NCBI GenBank assembly: GCA_016703965.1
Contig: JADJBB010000004.1
Location: 496,001 to 560,000 of the forward strand
Length of the DNA stretch: 64,000 bases
Reading direction: 5' to 3'
Source: Acidobacteriota bacterium
Lineage (GTDB): Bacteria; Acidobacteriota; Blastocatellia; Pyrinomonadales; Pyrinomonadaceae
Shown here: one piece after another, positions 45,055 through 53,686 of the stretch
How the letters are laid out: every line of letters starts with the position of its first letter
Numbering within the stretch: the first letter of the stretch is position 1
Made by a program: the position numbers and the translations under genes
Notes under the pieces: generated by a model
Seen by the model: only the letters and a program-made list of their open reading frames with translations
The model's database searches: none
Told to the model about the DNA's origin: nothing

Positions 45055-45660
45055 TTAGAGTTGGACGATAAAGTCTGTTATGTATATAGCCTTAACCTCG
45101 GGTTCCGTCGAGGCTGCCTTTGCTGCTTGCAGAAGCTCTTTTCGAAGTTTGGTCTTTCCTTCGGCAGTAAGGATCTGCTCTGAGCTCTTTTCTGACAAGA
45201 CAGCCAGCATGGCGTTGCGAACGCGAGTAATAAATAGCTGGTCCGGCTTTTCGCTTTCTTCACCGGCAACCCCAAGGCTAACTGTCATCCGCAAGTATCT
45301 CGCCTGTTCCGTGTCAGCCAAATTTACTATGAACGGCGGAAGTTCAACGATCTGTTTGACTTCTTCGTCCTCAGGTATTGCACTCTCGAGAGCACCTGAT
45401 TTCTTTGAGCCTTTCGGCCCGATCTCAGGATCTGATTCCGCCTCGGTCTTTTTGTTTGAAGTCTTCTTTTCCCCCGCCTTTTTGTCGGGCACCTCAGCCG
45501 CCTGAGTTCCCGCGATCCGCCAGAAATAAAATCCTGCGCCTCCGCCCCCAAGCAATAGAACCAGCACAACGGCGATAAGAATAATTTTTTTGCCGCCTTT
45601 CTTTTTCTCAACGGGAGCGTCGGGGCTAGCAACAACGGTTTCTTTTTCTATCTCGGACAT
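45055..45660 (-). CDS. fliL: Flagellar basal-body protein FliL
   Basis: A 201-residue single-span membrane protein: basic N-terminus, helix about 24-48, a Lys/Glu-rich linker (about 55-95), then the FliL periplasmic domain (about 100-201: 'ELPPFIVNLADTEQARYLRMTVSLGV'). It associates with the stator and is the first gene of the fliL-fliN-fliOPQR-flhB unit. A sigma54 promoter ends 25 bp upstream and a GGAGGGAT ribosome site precedes the ATG. Confidence 0.93.
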   Translation of the reverse strand: MSEIEKETVVASPDAPVEKKKGGKKIILIAVVLVLLLGGGGAGFYFWRIAGTQAAEVPDKKAGEKKTSNKKTEAESDPEIGPKGSKKSGALESAIPEDEEVKQIVELPPFIVNLADTEQARYLRMTVSLGVAGEESEKPDQLFITRVRNAMLAVLSEKSSEQILTAEGKTKLRKELLQAAKAASTEPEVKAIYITDFIVQL

Positions 45661-45684
45661 GGATATCCCTCCAACCTACCCGTT

Positions 45685-45700
45685 TGCGAAATGCGTGCCA
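45685..45700 (-). promoter_or_regulatory. Sigma54 promoter of the fliL operon
   Basis: On the minus strand TGGCACGCATTTCGCA matches the -24/-12 consensus TGGCACG-N4-TTGCA with GG and GC 10 bp apart. Transcription would start near 45674, about 14 nt before the fliL ATG. Confidence 0.85.
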
Positions 45701-45812
45701 CAACATAATACATTGATATTATTAGAGTTACGTCTGTCTTCTATCGATTCGAACTTGATCTGTCGACTCTTTTTTGACTGGCTGTGTCAATGAACTGACG
45801 CAAACGACAAAG

Positions 45813-45852
45813 CCGGTCACCATCAAACGAGAGCTCGTTTGATGGTGACCGG
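45813..45852 (-). terminator. Long perfect hairpin after the carbonic anhydrase gene
   Basis: A 19-bp inverted repeat (arm begins CCGGTCACCATCAAAC) with a 2-bp centre, 24 bp past the carbonic anhydrase stop codon. On the minus strand it is followed by a weak T-rich tract. It would insulate the motAB-carbonic anhydrase unit from the fliL operon. Confidence 0.75.
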
Positions 45853-45876
45853 GCTTAAAAGATCTGGGGTTTAAGG

Positions 45877-46797
45877 TTAGTTGATGCGAACGACCTCGCC
45901 GGATTCCAGTTTATAAACCGCACGAATTATAGCGAGGTGTCCCTCTTTCACTGCCTTCCTTAAGATCGAACTTCTTGAGATCACATCTTCGGAACTCTGT
46001 TTTACGTTCAGTTCTACACACGATAGATTGCTAGGTTCGCCAATAATACATGTCTTCGAACCTTCAAAGGCCGGGGAAATGGTGTCGACGATCGCTGAAA
46101 GATTGGAACTTGGCATCTTTTCGCCGGACACGGCCGCCGCCACCGCTCCACAACTCTCATGCCCCAGTATAAGCAGGGCTTTTGCATGAAGGTGTTCAAC
46201 AGCATATTCAATGCTGCCGAGCGTAACCTTGTCGGGAATATTTCCAGCATCCCGTACGACAAATATTTCACCCAGATTCTTGTCGAAAACAAACTCGGGT
46301 GGCACCCGGCTATCCGCGCATCCCAGGACGATGACCTCGGGCTGCTGGCCCTTGACCAACGCTTTTCGGGCCGCTGCATAATTCACGACTGTGTGCTTCC
46401 CAGCCATGTAGCGCTTGTTTCCGGCCGAGAGTTTTGCCCAGATCTCGTCAGCTGCAGCTTTTGAATCTTTTACGGGTGATTTGCCAGTGGTCGTCTCAAC
46501 TCGTGGGGTCTTATTCTTTTCGGCGGTTTTTGCAGACTCTTTTAACGAATCTATTTTTTTCCTATCCGCCTTCACTTCTTCGGTAGTAGGCTCATCGGAT
46601 TCGTGATCAGCTTCTTTTTTTGTTTCGGCATCATCGGTTTCGGCCGTTTCGGTTTCCGGGTCCTCCTTAACCTTTTTCGTTTTTTCTTTTTTTGTAGTAG
46701 CGTCCGCCTTGCTGCACGAGGCGACGAAAGATACGCCTAGAAGCAGGGCGAAGACGGTAAGGAACGTGCTGAGATAGCGCGGTGTTTGTTTTTTCAT
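45877..46797 (-). CDS. Beta-class carbonic anhydrase, lipoprotein
   Basis: The start at 46797 (MKKQTPRYL) gives a lipoprotein signal with Cys28 (GVSFVASC). A very acidic/basic linker (about 30-110) separates the lipid anchor from a beta-carbonic anhydrase domain with all zinc and active-site residues: Cys160-x-Asp162-x-Arg164 and His213-x-x-Cys216 (GHESCGAV). It should interconvert CO2 and bicarbonate in the periplasm or at the surface. It lies 53 bp after motB with no terminator between, so it is probably cotranscribed with the stator genes, an unusual context. Confidence 0.9.
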   Translation of the reverse strand: MKKQTPRYLSTFLTVFALLLGVSFVASCSKADATTKKEKTKKVKEDPETETAETDDAETKKEADHESDEPTTEEVKADRKKIDSLKESAKTAEKNKTPRVETTTGKSPVKDSKAAADEIWAKLSAGNKRYMAGKHTVVNYAAARKALVKGQQPEVIVLGCADSRVPPEFVFDKNLGEIFVVRDAGNIPDKVTLGSIEYAVEHLHAKALLILGHESCGAVAAAVSGEKMPSSNLSAIVDTISPAFEGSKTCIIGEPSNLSCVELNVKQSSEDVISRSSILRKAVKEGHLAIIRAVYKLESGEVVRIN

Positions 46798-46850
46798 GGT
46801 GATAGGGTCGTAGCGGAGTGTGGAAAGGGTAGTTTCTACTGGTTCTGAGA

Positions 46851-47792
46851 TCATTTGATCTTTGGCTTGTCAGGTATCTTATCGGCCTCGCCGACAACTA
46901 CGGAACCTTCTGTTTCAAGCTTCTTCTTGGCAAGCTTTACCTCGTCTGGAACCGGAGACGTTTTATTTTCGGATCTTGCTTTCGGATCTGGGACAGATAT
47001 CTCTTTATCTTTTTTCGCATCACTTGGGTTTTCCGTCAGGCGCAGGACGGTAATGCTGATGCGACGGTTCGCTGGCGAGTAAGGGTCATCGGGCACCAAC
47101 AGCTCGGTGTCGGCAAATCCTATCACTCGGCGGATCTGTTCGGGCTTAACGCAATTTGCTTCGAGCGTGCGGCGAGCAACATTCGCACGATCGGTCGAGA
47201 GTTCCCAATTCGTGTAGCCGTTATTAGAAGGAAATACTCGACTGTCCGTATGTCCGCCGATATTGATCTTGTTTGGAAGTGCGCAGATGCCTTGGGCGAT
47301 CTCGGCCAGAACTGCCTGAGCTTCCGGCCCGAGCTCGGCACTTCCAGAAGCAAAAGAGACCCGGTCGGCCTTGTCCAAAAGCTGGATGCGAAGGCCCTCG
47401 TCCGTAACCTCGATCTTTACCTGGTCCTTGAAACGAGAGAATTCCGGCCTAGTTTCGAATTGCTTTTGGAGAGCCTCCGCGACTCCGATCAGTGCCTGCT
47501 CATTCTCGACCGAATCGAGCCTTTCAGGCTCTTTGCTGATCTTTTTGTTCCCCGAAAGGATACCACCCTGCATCGTATCAAAGACGCCGGGTGAACGAAA
47601 ATATGCTGCGATCGCCTGCTTCAACTTAGTATCAGCCTGCGAAACAAGCCACAGGACCAGGAAGAGAGCCATCATCGCCGTTACAAAATCAGCGTACGCG
47701 ACTTTCCAGGCTCCGCCATGATGGCCGCCGTGGCCACGCGCTTTTTTTACGCGGCGCCGGGGTTTTGGAGGTTCTTCTTTCTTGACGTCCAT
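46851..47792 (-). CDS. motB: Flagellar stator protein MotB
   Basis: A 313-residue protein. A basic His/Gly-rich N-terminus precedes a single helix with the proton-binding Asp35 (AYADFVTAMMALFLVLWLVS), then a plug and an OmpA-like peptidoglycan-binding domain (about 150-255: 'INIGGHTDSRVF', 'STDRANVARRTLE'). The last ~60 residues are charged and less usual. It follows motA by 12 bp. Confidence 0.95.
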   Translation of the reverse strand: MDVKKEEPPKPRRRVKKARGHGGHHGGAWKVAYADFVTAMMALFLVLWLVSQADTKLKQAIAAYFRSPGVFDTMQGGILSGNKKISKEPERLDSVENEQALIGVAEALQKQFETRPEFSRFKDQVKIEVTDEGLRIQLLDKADRVSFASGSAELGPEAQAVLAEIAQGICALPNKINIGGHTDSRVFPSNNGYTNWELSTDRANVARRTLEANCVKPEQIRRVIGFADTELLVPDDPYSPANRRISITVLRLTENPSDAKKDKEISVPDPKARSENKTSPVPDEVKLAKKKLETEGSVVVGEADKIPDKPKIK

Positions 47793-47804
47793 AAACAGCT
47801 GGCG

Positions 47805-48665
47805 CTAGCGAGGTTTAATTTCCCGGAGAAGCGGCTCGATCTCGGCAGTTGGCGGACGATCGAAACTAAAGATGGTCTTGCGTGCAAATTCGACTGCGGT
47901 CATCGGTGCCGCTCCATTTGCGAATGCGACGAGACCCGCTTTGATGCAGCCAAAATAACGACTCTCGTCATGTGCAAGATTCTCCAGATTTGAAGCGATC
48001 GGTGCAAGAAATCCGTACGAAAGCAGCAATCCCAGAAAGGTACCAACGAGAGCTGCCCCGACGTGATGTCCAAGTTCTTCAGGCGGCCCGTCGAGGTGCT
48101 GCATCGTGACAACGATGCCAAGCACAGCGGCTACTATACCAAGACCGGGAAGGGCGTCTGACGCACGCTGAAGCAGAACCGGAACGATCGCGCCTTCATC
48201 GTGATGCGTTTCCATTTCTGCATCAAGCATTATCTCGAGTTCCTCAGACGAACAAGCTCCGTTGACGAGCATCTTCATCGCATCACAAAAAAACTCCACT
48301 GCGTGATGGTTGCCGACGAAGCTCGGATATTTTGTAAAGATCGGCGACGATAGCGGATTGTTAACATCTTCTTCGATCGAAAGCAGGCCGCCCTTCTTCG
48401 AATTGATGAACATGTCATACTGCATCTGGAGTACTTCCGTATAAGTTTTTTTGTTGTACGGAGATCCCTTTAGCGCAACTGGCAAGAGAGCCATGATCCG
48501 CATAAGGTACTTTGCCGGGTTCGCAGCGAGCGTCGCCCCGATAACCGCGCCACCGATCACTACAAATTCGGAAGGCTGGATCAAGACGCCAAGCGGTCCG
48601 TTTATCATCAAGAATCCGCCGATGACGCAGATCATGACGAATACAATGCCGATAATAAGTAACAT
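47805..48665 (-). CDS. motA: Flagellar stator protein MotA
   Basis: A 286-residue four-helix protein of the E. coli-like (long) MotA class. 'DALPGLGIVAAVLGIVVTM' contains the conserved proline of helix 3, and 'VGAALVGTFLGLLLSYGFLAPIA' is helix 4. It forms the ion channel of the stator with MotB. First gene of the motAB unit, after a terminator hairpin that follows flgE. Confidence 0.95.
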   Translation of the reverse strand: MLLIIGIVFVMICVIGGFLMINGPLGVLIQPSEFVVIGGAVIGATLAANPAKYLMRIMALLPVALKGSPYNKKTYTEVLQMQYDMFINSKKGGLLSIEEDVNNPLSSPIFTKYPSFVGNHHAVEFFCDAMKMLVNGACSSEELEIMLDAEMETHHDEGAIVPVLLQRASDALPGLGIVAAVLGIVVTMQHLDGPPEELGHHVGAALVGTFLGLLLSYGFLAPIASNLENLAHDESRYFGCIKAGLVAFANGAAPMTAVEFARKTIFSFDRPPTAEIEPLLREIKPR

Positions 48666-48706
48666 AAGATTTTGAAAGGGGATGCAGAGTTTTGCCGGTT
48701 TAAATC

Positions 48707-48759
48707 AACTACAGGTAAAAAGGTATTTTGGCTTCCAAAACCCCTATTTACCTGTAGTT
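48707..48759 (-). terminator. Hairpin between flgE and motA
   Basis: 13-nt arms (AACTACAGGTAAA and complement) with a 27-nt loop, about 75 bp past the flgE stop codon. The downstream T-run is weak, so this may be a processing hairpin or terminator. Confidence 0.5.
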
Positions 48760-48836
48760 AAGCTACTTAGGATAGCCTTTCCCGGTAAAGCCCTTTCGAG
48801 GCTCAGTGTCTCTTATCGGTCGATCTACTGAAAACT

Positions 48837-50105
48837 TTAGACCATTTGCAGTAAATCCTGGAACGTCTGATTTGCTGTCGTGATCACTCGTGAATTTGCC
48901 TGAAATCCACGCTGCGCTTCGATCAGTTCGACAAATTCATTTGTTATATTGACGTTGCTCTGTTCAAGGTAGCCCCCGGCGATAGCTCCGCGGGTTCCTG
49001 TGTTTGCAGCTCCGATCGTTGGCTGGCCCGAAGCGGTGGTTTCTGCAAACATGTTTCCGCCTACATGGCCTAACCCATCGTTCGAATCAAAAACTGCGAG
49101 AGCCAACTGCCCAATGATCTGCGATTGTCCATTTGAATAAACGCCGAAAATATTTCCATCCTCGTCGATCGCAGCCCCACTTAGATTTCCGGGCTTGTAA
49201 CCGTCCTGGTATGTTGAATCACTACTTGAATTTGCTGCGTAGGCCGTCGCAAACGACCGAATTGGATCTCCAGCGGAATCGAGTTCATATAAATTGATGT
49301 CGATCGAGGGTAATTCGGCCAATCCAAGTTCAGTTTGGTCAGGGATTATCTGCAGCGTTTCCGCAGGCGTCAGAAGTTGGCCGTCCGAGTCGAAGGTAAA
49401 GCTGATCGGTGTGACCGAAGGCCCGGCTCCGTCAGCATCGACTTCAGCAGGATTCCCATCGACAGTTGCCTCCATTAGGAAAGACCCGTCGGCCTGTTTC
49501 GTAAACGTCATCTCCATTTTGTGTTCGCCGCCGAGCGAGTCGTAAATGTTGGAGGTTACCGAGTAGGTTTTGTCGGTAGCCAATCGAGAATCAAGGTTAA
49601 ATTTGAATGTCGCTTCGGTCGTCATTTTGGGCGGAAAGATCTGACCAAGGGGGAATTTTAGATTAGAGAGCGATGACCCCGGAGCAACCACTCCACCAAC
49701 AGCCTGATAGCCCTGCACTTGACCGCCGGTCGTTGAAACCATAACGCCCTGGTTGTTCAGGGAAAAATCGCCTGCCCGCGTGTATCCTCGGGTGCCATCG
49801 CTGTTCTGCACGACAAAAAAGCCGTTTCCTGAGATGGCTGCGTGCAGTGGCGAGGTCGATTCATTCAACGCACCTTGCGAAAAATCAGTATGGATCGCCC
49901 CCGTACGAACACCGTTTCCGATACCTAATGAATTCCCGGCCCCGTTTAACCGTGCTCCAGATCGGCTGGCAAAAACGTCCATAAATGTTATCTGTCCGCT
50001 CCGAAAACCGATGGTATTGGCGTTTGCAATATTGTTCCCGACAACGTTTAGAGCATTACTGTTTGCATTAAGCCCGGAGAGGGCAGTGTTGAATGAAAAT
50101 GACAT
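48837..50105 (-). CDS. flgE: Flagellar hook protein FlgE
   Basis: The start at 50105 (MSFSFNTALSGLNANSNALNVV) follows a good AGGAG ribosome site; an upstream in-frame start would overlap flgD. The 422-residue protein has the rod/hook N-terminal 'NIANANTIGFRSGQ' and C-terminal 'EFVELIEAQRGFQANSRVITTANQTFQDLLQMV' coiled segments with hook domains between. Polymerises to form the hook. Confidence 0.95.
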   Translation of the reverse strand: MSFSFNTALSGLNANSNALNVVGNNIANANTIGFRSGQITFMDVFASRSGARLNGAGNSLGIGNGVRTGAIHTDFSQGALNESTSPLHAAISGNGFFVVQNSDGTRGYTRAGDFSLNNQGVMVSTTGGQVQGYQAVGGVVAPGSSLSNLKFPLGQIFPPKMTTEATFKFNLDSRLATDKTYSVTSNIYDSLGGEHKMEMTFTKQADGSFLMEATVDGNPAEVDADGAGPSVTPISFTFDSDGQLLTPAETLQIIPDQTELGLAELPSIDINLYELDSAGDPIRSFATAYAANSSSDSTYQDGYKPGNLSGAAIDEDGNIFGVYSNGQSQIIGQLALAVFDSNDGLGHVGGNMFAETTASGQPTIGAANTGTRGAIAGGYLEQSNVNITNEFVELIEAQRGFQANSRVITTANQTFQDLLQMV

Positions 50106-50148
50106 CTTTGTTTCTCCTTTTATTACTTCAAAATCTAAATATCCTTTC

Positions 50149-50412
50149 CTAAGCTCTCTTAACAAGCTTCGAACTAAGACTTTCGATCGATTGCCTTATG
50201 CCGACAAGCTGATCGAGGGAATTGAACTGGGCGAGTTGAGCCACGAACGCGGTTCCGTCTTGCGGTGCAAGCGGATCTTGATTCTTTAATTGCGCGACTA
50301 ACAAGGTCATGAACAGGTTGCGTTCAGAGGTACCCGCCGTGCTCGTGCTTGTTGTTACGTTTGACGCTGCCGACGTATTGAGCGACGCCGATGTTGGATT
50401 TATAGTAGTCAT
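50149..50412 (-). CDS. flgD: Flagellar hook-cap protein FlgD, short form
   Basis: An 87-residue protein containing only the conserved N-terminal FlgD capping segment ('FMTLLVAQLKNQDPLAPQDGTAFVAQLAQFNSLDQL'). Most FlgD proteins exceed 200 residues because of a C-terminal tudor/Ig region, which is absent here. It lies 18 bp after fliK and before flgE, the usual place. No frameshifted remainder is visible before flgE. Confidence 0.92.
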   Translation of the reverse strand: MTTINPTSASLNTSAASNVTTSTSTAGTSERNLFMTLLVAQLKNQDPLAPQDGTAFVAQLAQFNSLDQLVGIRQSIESLSSKLVKRA

Positions 50413-50430
50413 TGTTTCTCCTTATTACGG

Positions 50431-51924
50431 TTACGCCCGCAAATTCACGAGACGGCTTTGTTTGTCGTCTTCAGATTTTTGAACGGTATCAAACGTGGGC
50501 CTTTTGCCCGTTTGATCATCAGAATTTGTAAACTCGTGTCGTCTCGAATCACTGCCATCGCGGCCGCCTGAAGAGAACGACGTGCATGAGGTGTTTAGAC
50601 TCCCAACCTGCATGCCAGAGCGTTCCAGTGATTCACGGAGCTGGGCAAGACTCTCCTGCAGAACGTGCTGTGTTTTTGGATTGTCCGTCTGAAAATGTGC
50701 ATCGATCATTCCATTGGCATTTTTTGCGAGCGTTATCTCCACGGTACCGAGTTCAGCGGGCGAGAGTCGGATCTTTAGTGTCCGCTTTTCACCCGTTTCC
50801 TTTTTGCCCAGAGCCAGATCGGTAAAGGCTGCTCCAACTTGATCGAGAATAATTCTCTTTAACTTGAATTCGGAAGTAATTGGTTTATCGAACTGCTCAA
50901 GGCCTTTATTTCCGTCGAGTGGAGTGCCAAACGAAAACTCCGTAGGTTGTTCGCCCGCCGTTGCTTCCTCGATCGGCTTCACGGGCTCGAGAAAGATGCT
51001 GTCCGTATCGAATTGCCCCTTAATCGCCGATCGCCCCGTTGGGGATGCCGGCATCTTATTGTCAACAAGCACATTTGTCGCAAATGTCTCCAGCAGGGAT
51101 ACTTTTTCGGGCTGCTTTGGTTGTGCCTCGGGAAAAACAGTTGGGAGCTTCTCGTTCAGCTCAAGTGGACTCGAGGTTGGAGTTCTAACCTCGTTCGAAG
51201 CAGTTCCGTCAACGGAAACAACTTCTAGCGTTGATAGATCGAGAGAAGTTATTTCCAATATCACCTCCTGCTCCATTTTTGAATCAATCGGCGGCGGAAC
51301 AAGCGGTAATTCCAGCGGTTCGATCTCGGATAGCTGCTCATCTTTAACCATTCGAAGCTGTTCACCAATGATCGGTACGAGTGTAGGATCCGGCACTCCA
51401 ACAGCAGAAACAGCGGCAGTATCAGAGCGGAATACCGGGAGCCCGCAAACATCTCCGAAATTAATTCGAAGATCTTCTTCGCGGCTAATTGCCGCTAGCT
51501 TTGGATCTCTTGGCGGAGACTGTTTGACTGGTGGCCCGAGGTACTCGATCGGCGGCTTTTTGTCTAAAGGAAGTTTGGTGTCAGCGGGTAACGCGATTCT
51601 TTCACTCTGAGCTAATGGTTCGGTGACTTTTGGAAAAAGGCCTAGTATATCCGCACTATTGTCTTTGGCGGGTTTCGCGGGTTCCGCTAGAAGCGGTACC
51701 GTTTGCAGATCACTGGCAGCCCCCGCCGCCCCGAGATCCGCCGTCTCGTCACTACCGACAATGGTAGGCTTATCCACTATCAAAGGCTCGGGCTGAACTG
51801 GAGCCGGGAATGTGAATAGGGCCGCAAATAGATCTGAATAGGGATCGAAACCCTTGCCTTCAGGCGACGCAAAACTGCCCGGTGGAACTGAACTAAGATT
51901 CGTTGTTGCTATCGTATTTATCAT
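50431..51924 (-). CDS. fliK: Flagellar hook-length control protein FliK
   Basis: A 497-residue protein with a long, Pro/Glu-rich, poorly conserved N-terminal ruler part and a C-terminal Flg_hook domain (about 385-460: 'LKIRLSPAELGTVEITLAKNANGMIDAHF', 'HVLQESLAQLRESLERSGMQV'). It controls hook length through FlhB. Its start overlaps the fliJ stop by 4 bp. Confidence 0.88.
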   Translation of the reverse strand: MINTIATTNLSSVPPGSFASPEGKGFDPYSDLFAALFTFPAPVQPEPLIVDKPTIVGSDETADLGAAGAASDLQTVPLLAEPAKPAKDNSADILGLFPKVTEPLAQSERIALPADTKLPLDKKPPIEYLGPPVKQSPPRDPKLAAISREEDLRINFGDVCGLPVFRSDTAAVSAVGVPDPTLVPIIGEQLRMVKDEQLSEIEPLELPLVPPPIDSKMEQEVILEITSLDLSTLEVVSVDGTASNEVRTPTSSPLELNEKLPTVFPEAQPKQPEKVSLLETFATNVLVDNKMPASPTGRSAIKGQFDTDSIFLEPVKPIEEATAGEQPTEFSFGTPLDGNKGLEQFDKPITSEFKLKRIILDQVGAAFTDLALGKKETGEKRTLKIRLSPAELGTVEITLAKNANGMIDAHFQTDNPKTQHVLQESLAQLRESLERSGMQVGSLNTSCTSFSSGGRDGSDSRRHEFTNSDDQTGKRPTFDTVQKSEDDKQSRLVNLRA

Positions 51925-52382
51925 TTTGTTCCCAGTATGCGTCGTGCAAAGTTGGTGCTCACAAGTTCGTCGACGCCGTTCTGCTCGTATCTTTCGTATT
52001 CTTGTCTATGACGTGCCCTTTGCGTCTCTCGCAGATTTTCCGTGATCTTTACACTCCGCATGGCTTCTGTAAGAGCCTCGATCTGGATCTCGCAAGCCTT
52101 TCGCCGCTGAGCGAGCACCGCTTCAGCATCCTTCTGAAGGCGATCAAGAGATGCAAAGTGCTTTGAGCTCAGTTCCATCTCGAGGGCATCCAACCGTTCA
52201 CCGGCCGCGATCCGGAGGGTATAGTTTTCGATCGCATCGTGCCGCATCGCCTCGATATGTGCGACCCGTTCTGCCGCTCGGTCAGCCTCGGCCCGCAGGT
52301 CACTAAGGATCGCACTTTCCCGGTCCTGTTTGATCTCTCGAACCTTATGGACCGAATCCAATGTAAATTTGAACTTCTTCAT
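51921..52382 (-). CDS. fliJ: Flagellar export chaperone-like FliJ
   Basis: A 153-residue, almost wholly coiled-coil protein beginning 'KKFKFTLDSVHKVREIK', as in FliJ, the stalk of the export ATPase. It overlaps fliI by 4 bp and fliK by 4 bp. Assigned mainly from the N-terminal pattern and gene order. Confidence 0.88.
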   Translation of the reverse strand: MKKFKFTLDSVHKVREIKQDRESAILSDLRAEADRAAERVAHIEAMRHDAIENYTLRIAAGERLDALEMELSSKHFASLDRLQKDAEAVLAQRRKACEIQIEALTEAMRSVKITENLRETQRARHRQEYERYEQNGVDELVSTNFARRILGTK

Positions 52383-53683
52383 GTACGGATGTGCATCAGT
52401 TTCGCTATCGAATCGTCAAACCTTGCGGCCTCGTCTCGTCCCTGCTTTAAATAACCGTTGATCTCCTCGTGCCGCTCTATCGCCAGATCGATGGCCGCAT
52501 TGCTGCCCTTTTGATAGGCTCCGATGTTTATTAGGTCCTCGGCCTTTTCGTAAGCTGCGATCAATTCTCTGATTCTGCCGGCCTGCTGGCGGTGATCTGG
52601 CTGTGCGACTATAGAAAATAGCCGTGATGCTGAATTAAGCACATCGATGCACGGATAATGATTCCGTGCTGCAAGATCGCGAGACAACACGATGTGACCG
52701 TCAAGGATGGAGCGAACGGCATCCGCGATCGGCTCATTCATGTCATCGCCCTCGACCAGGATCGTGTAGAACGCCGTTATCGAACCGCCGTTACCAAATT
52801 TCCCTGCCCTCTCTAAAATACGCGGCAGCAATGCAAAGACTGAGGGCGTGTATCCTTTCGACGATGGCGGTTCACCAGCGGCAAGGCCGATCTCGCGCTG
52901 GGCCATACAGAAACGAGTGACGGAGTCCATGATCAGCAGCACATTGGATCCCTGATCCTTAAAATACTCCGCGATCGACGTCGCGGCGAGAGCGGCCCGA
53001 ATTCTAACGAGCGCCGAATCATCCGACGTTGAAACCACCAGCACGCTCCTCTTCATCCCTTCCTCGCCGATCTCATTCTCAATAAATTCACGAACCTCGC
53101 GTCCGCGTTCCCCGATCAGAGCGATAACGTTTACATCCGCGGATGAACGATTCGCCATCATTCCGAGAAGTGTTGATTTTCCGACCCCGGATCCGCCAAA
53201 AATACCTATCCTTTGACCTGCCCCAACGGTCAGAAGCCCATCGATTACTCTAACGCCCGTCTCCAGAGGCTCATCGATGTTCGCTCTTGAAAGCGGATTG
53301 GTAGTCTCACGGTTCAACGGATACGATTCCTTGGTCTTTATTTCGCCAAGCTCATCCAAAGGCCGCCCTAAGGCGTCGATCGTCCGTCCCAGTAATTCGC
53401 GGCCGACAAATACCTGACTGCTGACACCCGCTGCGATTATCGAATCTCCTACGCGAACCGGCGGCATCTGGCCAAGCGGCATCAGAAGTATATTGTTGTC
53501 GCGAAAGCCTACGACCTCGAGCATTGTTGATCGCTCTCCTTTCGGCGAGGGCAGATAGCATAGGTCGCCCACTGAGACTGTCGGCCCTTGCGATTCGATG
53601 ATCAACCCGACCGAACGTGTGACGCGGCCGATGGATTTCAGCGTGTCGATCTTCTCAAGTTTTTGTGCGTAGGCAGCGAGCAT
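52379..53683 (-). CDS. fliI: Flagellar export ATPase FliI
   Basis: A 434-residue ATPase related to the F1 beta subunit. Walker A 'GIFGGSGVGKSTLL' (about 160-172), Walker B 'VLLIMDSVTRF' (about 250), and the type III signature 'SKGYTPSVFALLPRILERAG'. Energises export with FliH and FliJ. It starts 3 bp after fliH. Confidence 0.97.
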   Translation of the reverse strand: MLAAYAQKLEKIDTLKSIGRVTRSVGLIIESQGPTVSVGDLCYLPSPKGERSTMLEVVGFRDNNILLMPLGQMPPVRVGDSIIAAGVSSQVFVGRELLGRTIDALGRPLDELGEIKTKESYPLNRETTNPLSRANIDEPLETGVRVIDGLLTVGAGQRIGIFGGSGVGKSTLLGMMANRSSADVNVIALIGERGREVREFIENEIGEEGMKRSVLVVSTSDDSALVRIRAALAATSIAEYFKDQGSNVLLIMDSVTRFCMAQREIGLAAGEPPSSKGYTPSVFALLPRILERAGKFGNGGSITAFYTILVEGDDMNEPIADAVRSILDGHIVLSRDLAARNHYPCIDVLNSASRLFSIVAQPDHRQQAGRIRELIAAYEKAEDLINIGAYQKGSNAAIDLAIERHEEINGYLKQGRDEAARFDDSIAKLMHIRT

Positions 53684-53686
53684 TTT

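Noticed and set aside
48690..48706. Possible sigma54 site upstream of motA (GGCAAAACTCTGC)
   Set aside because: GG and GC are only 9 bp apart, which does not fit the strict 10-bp spacing.
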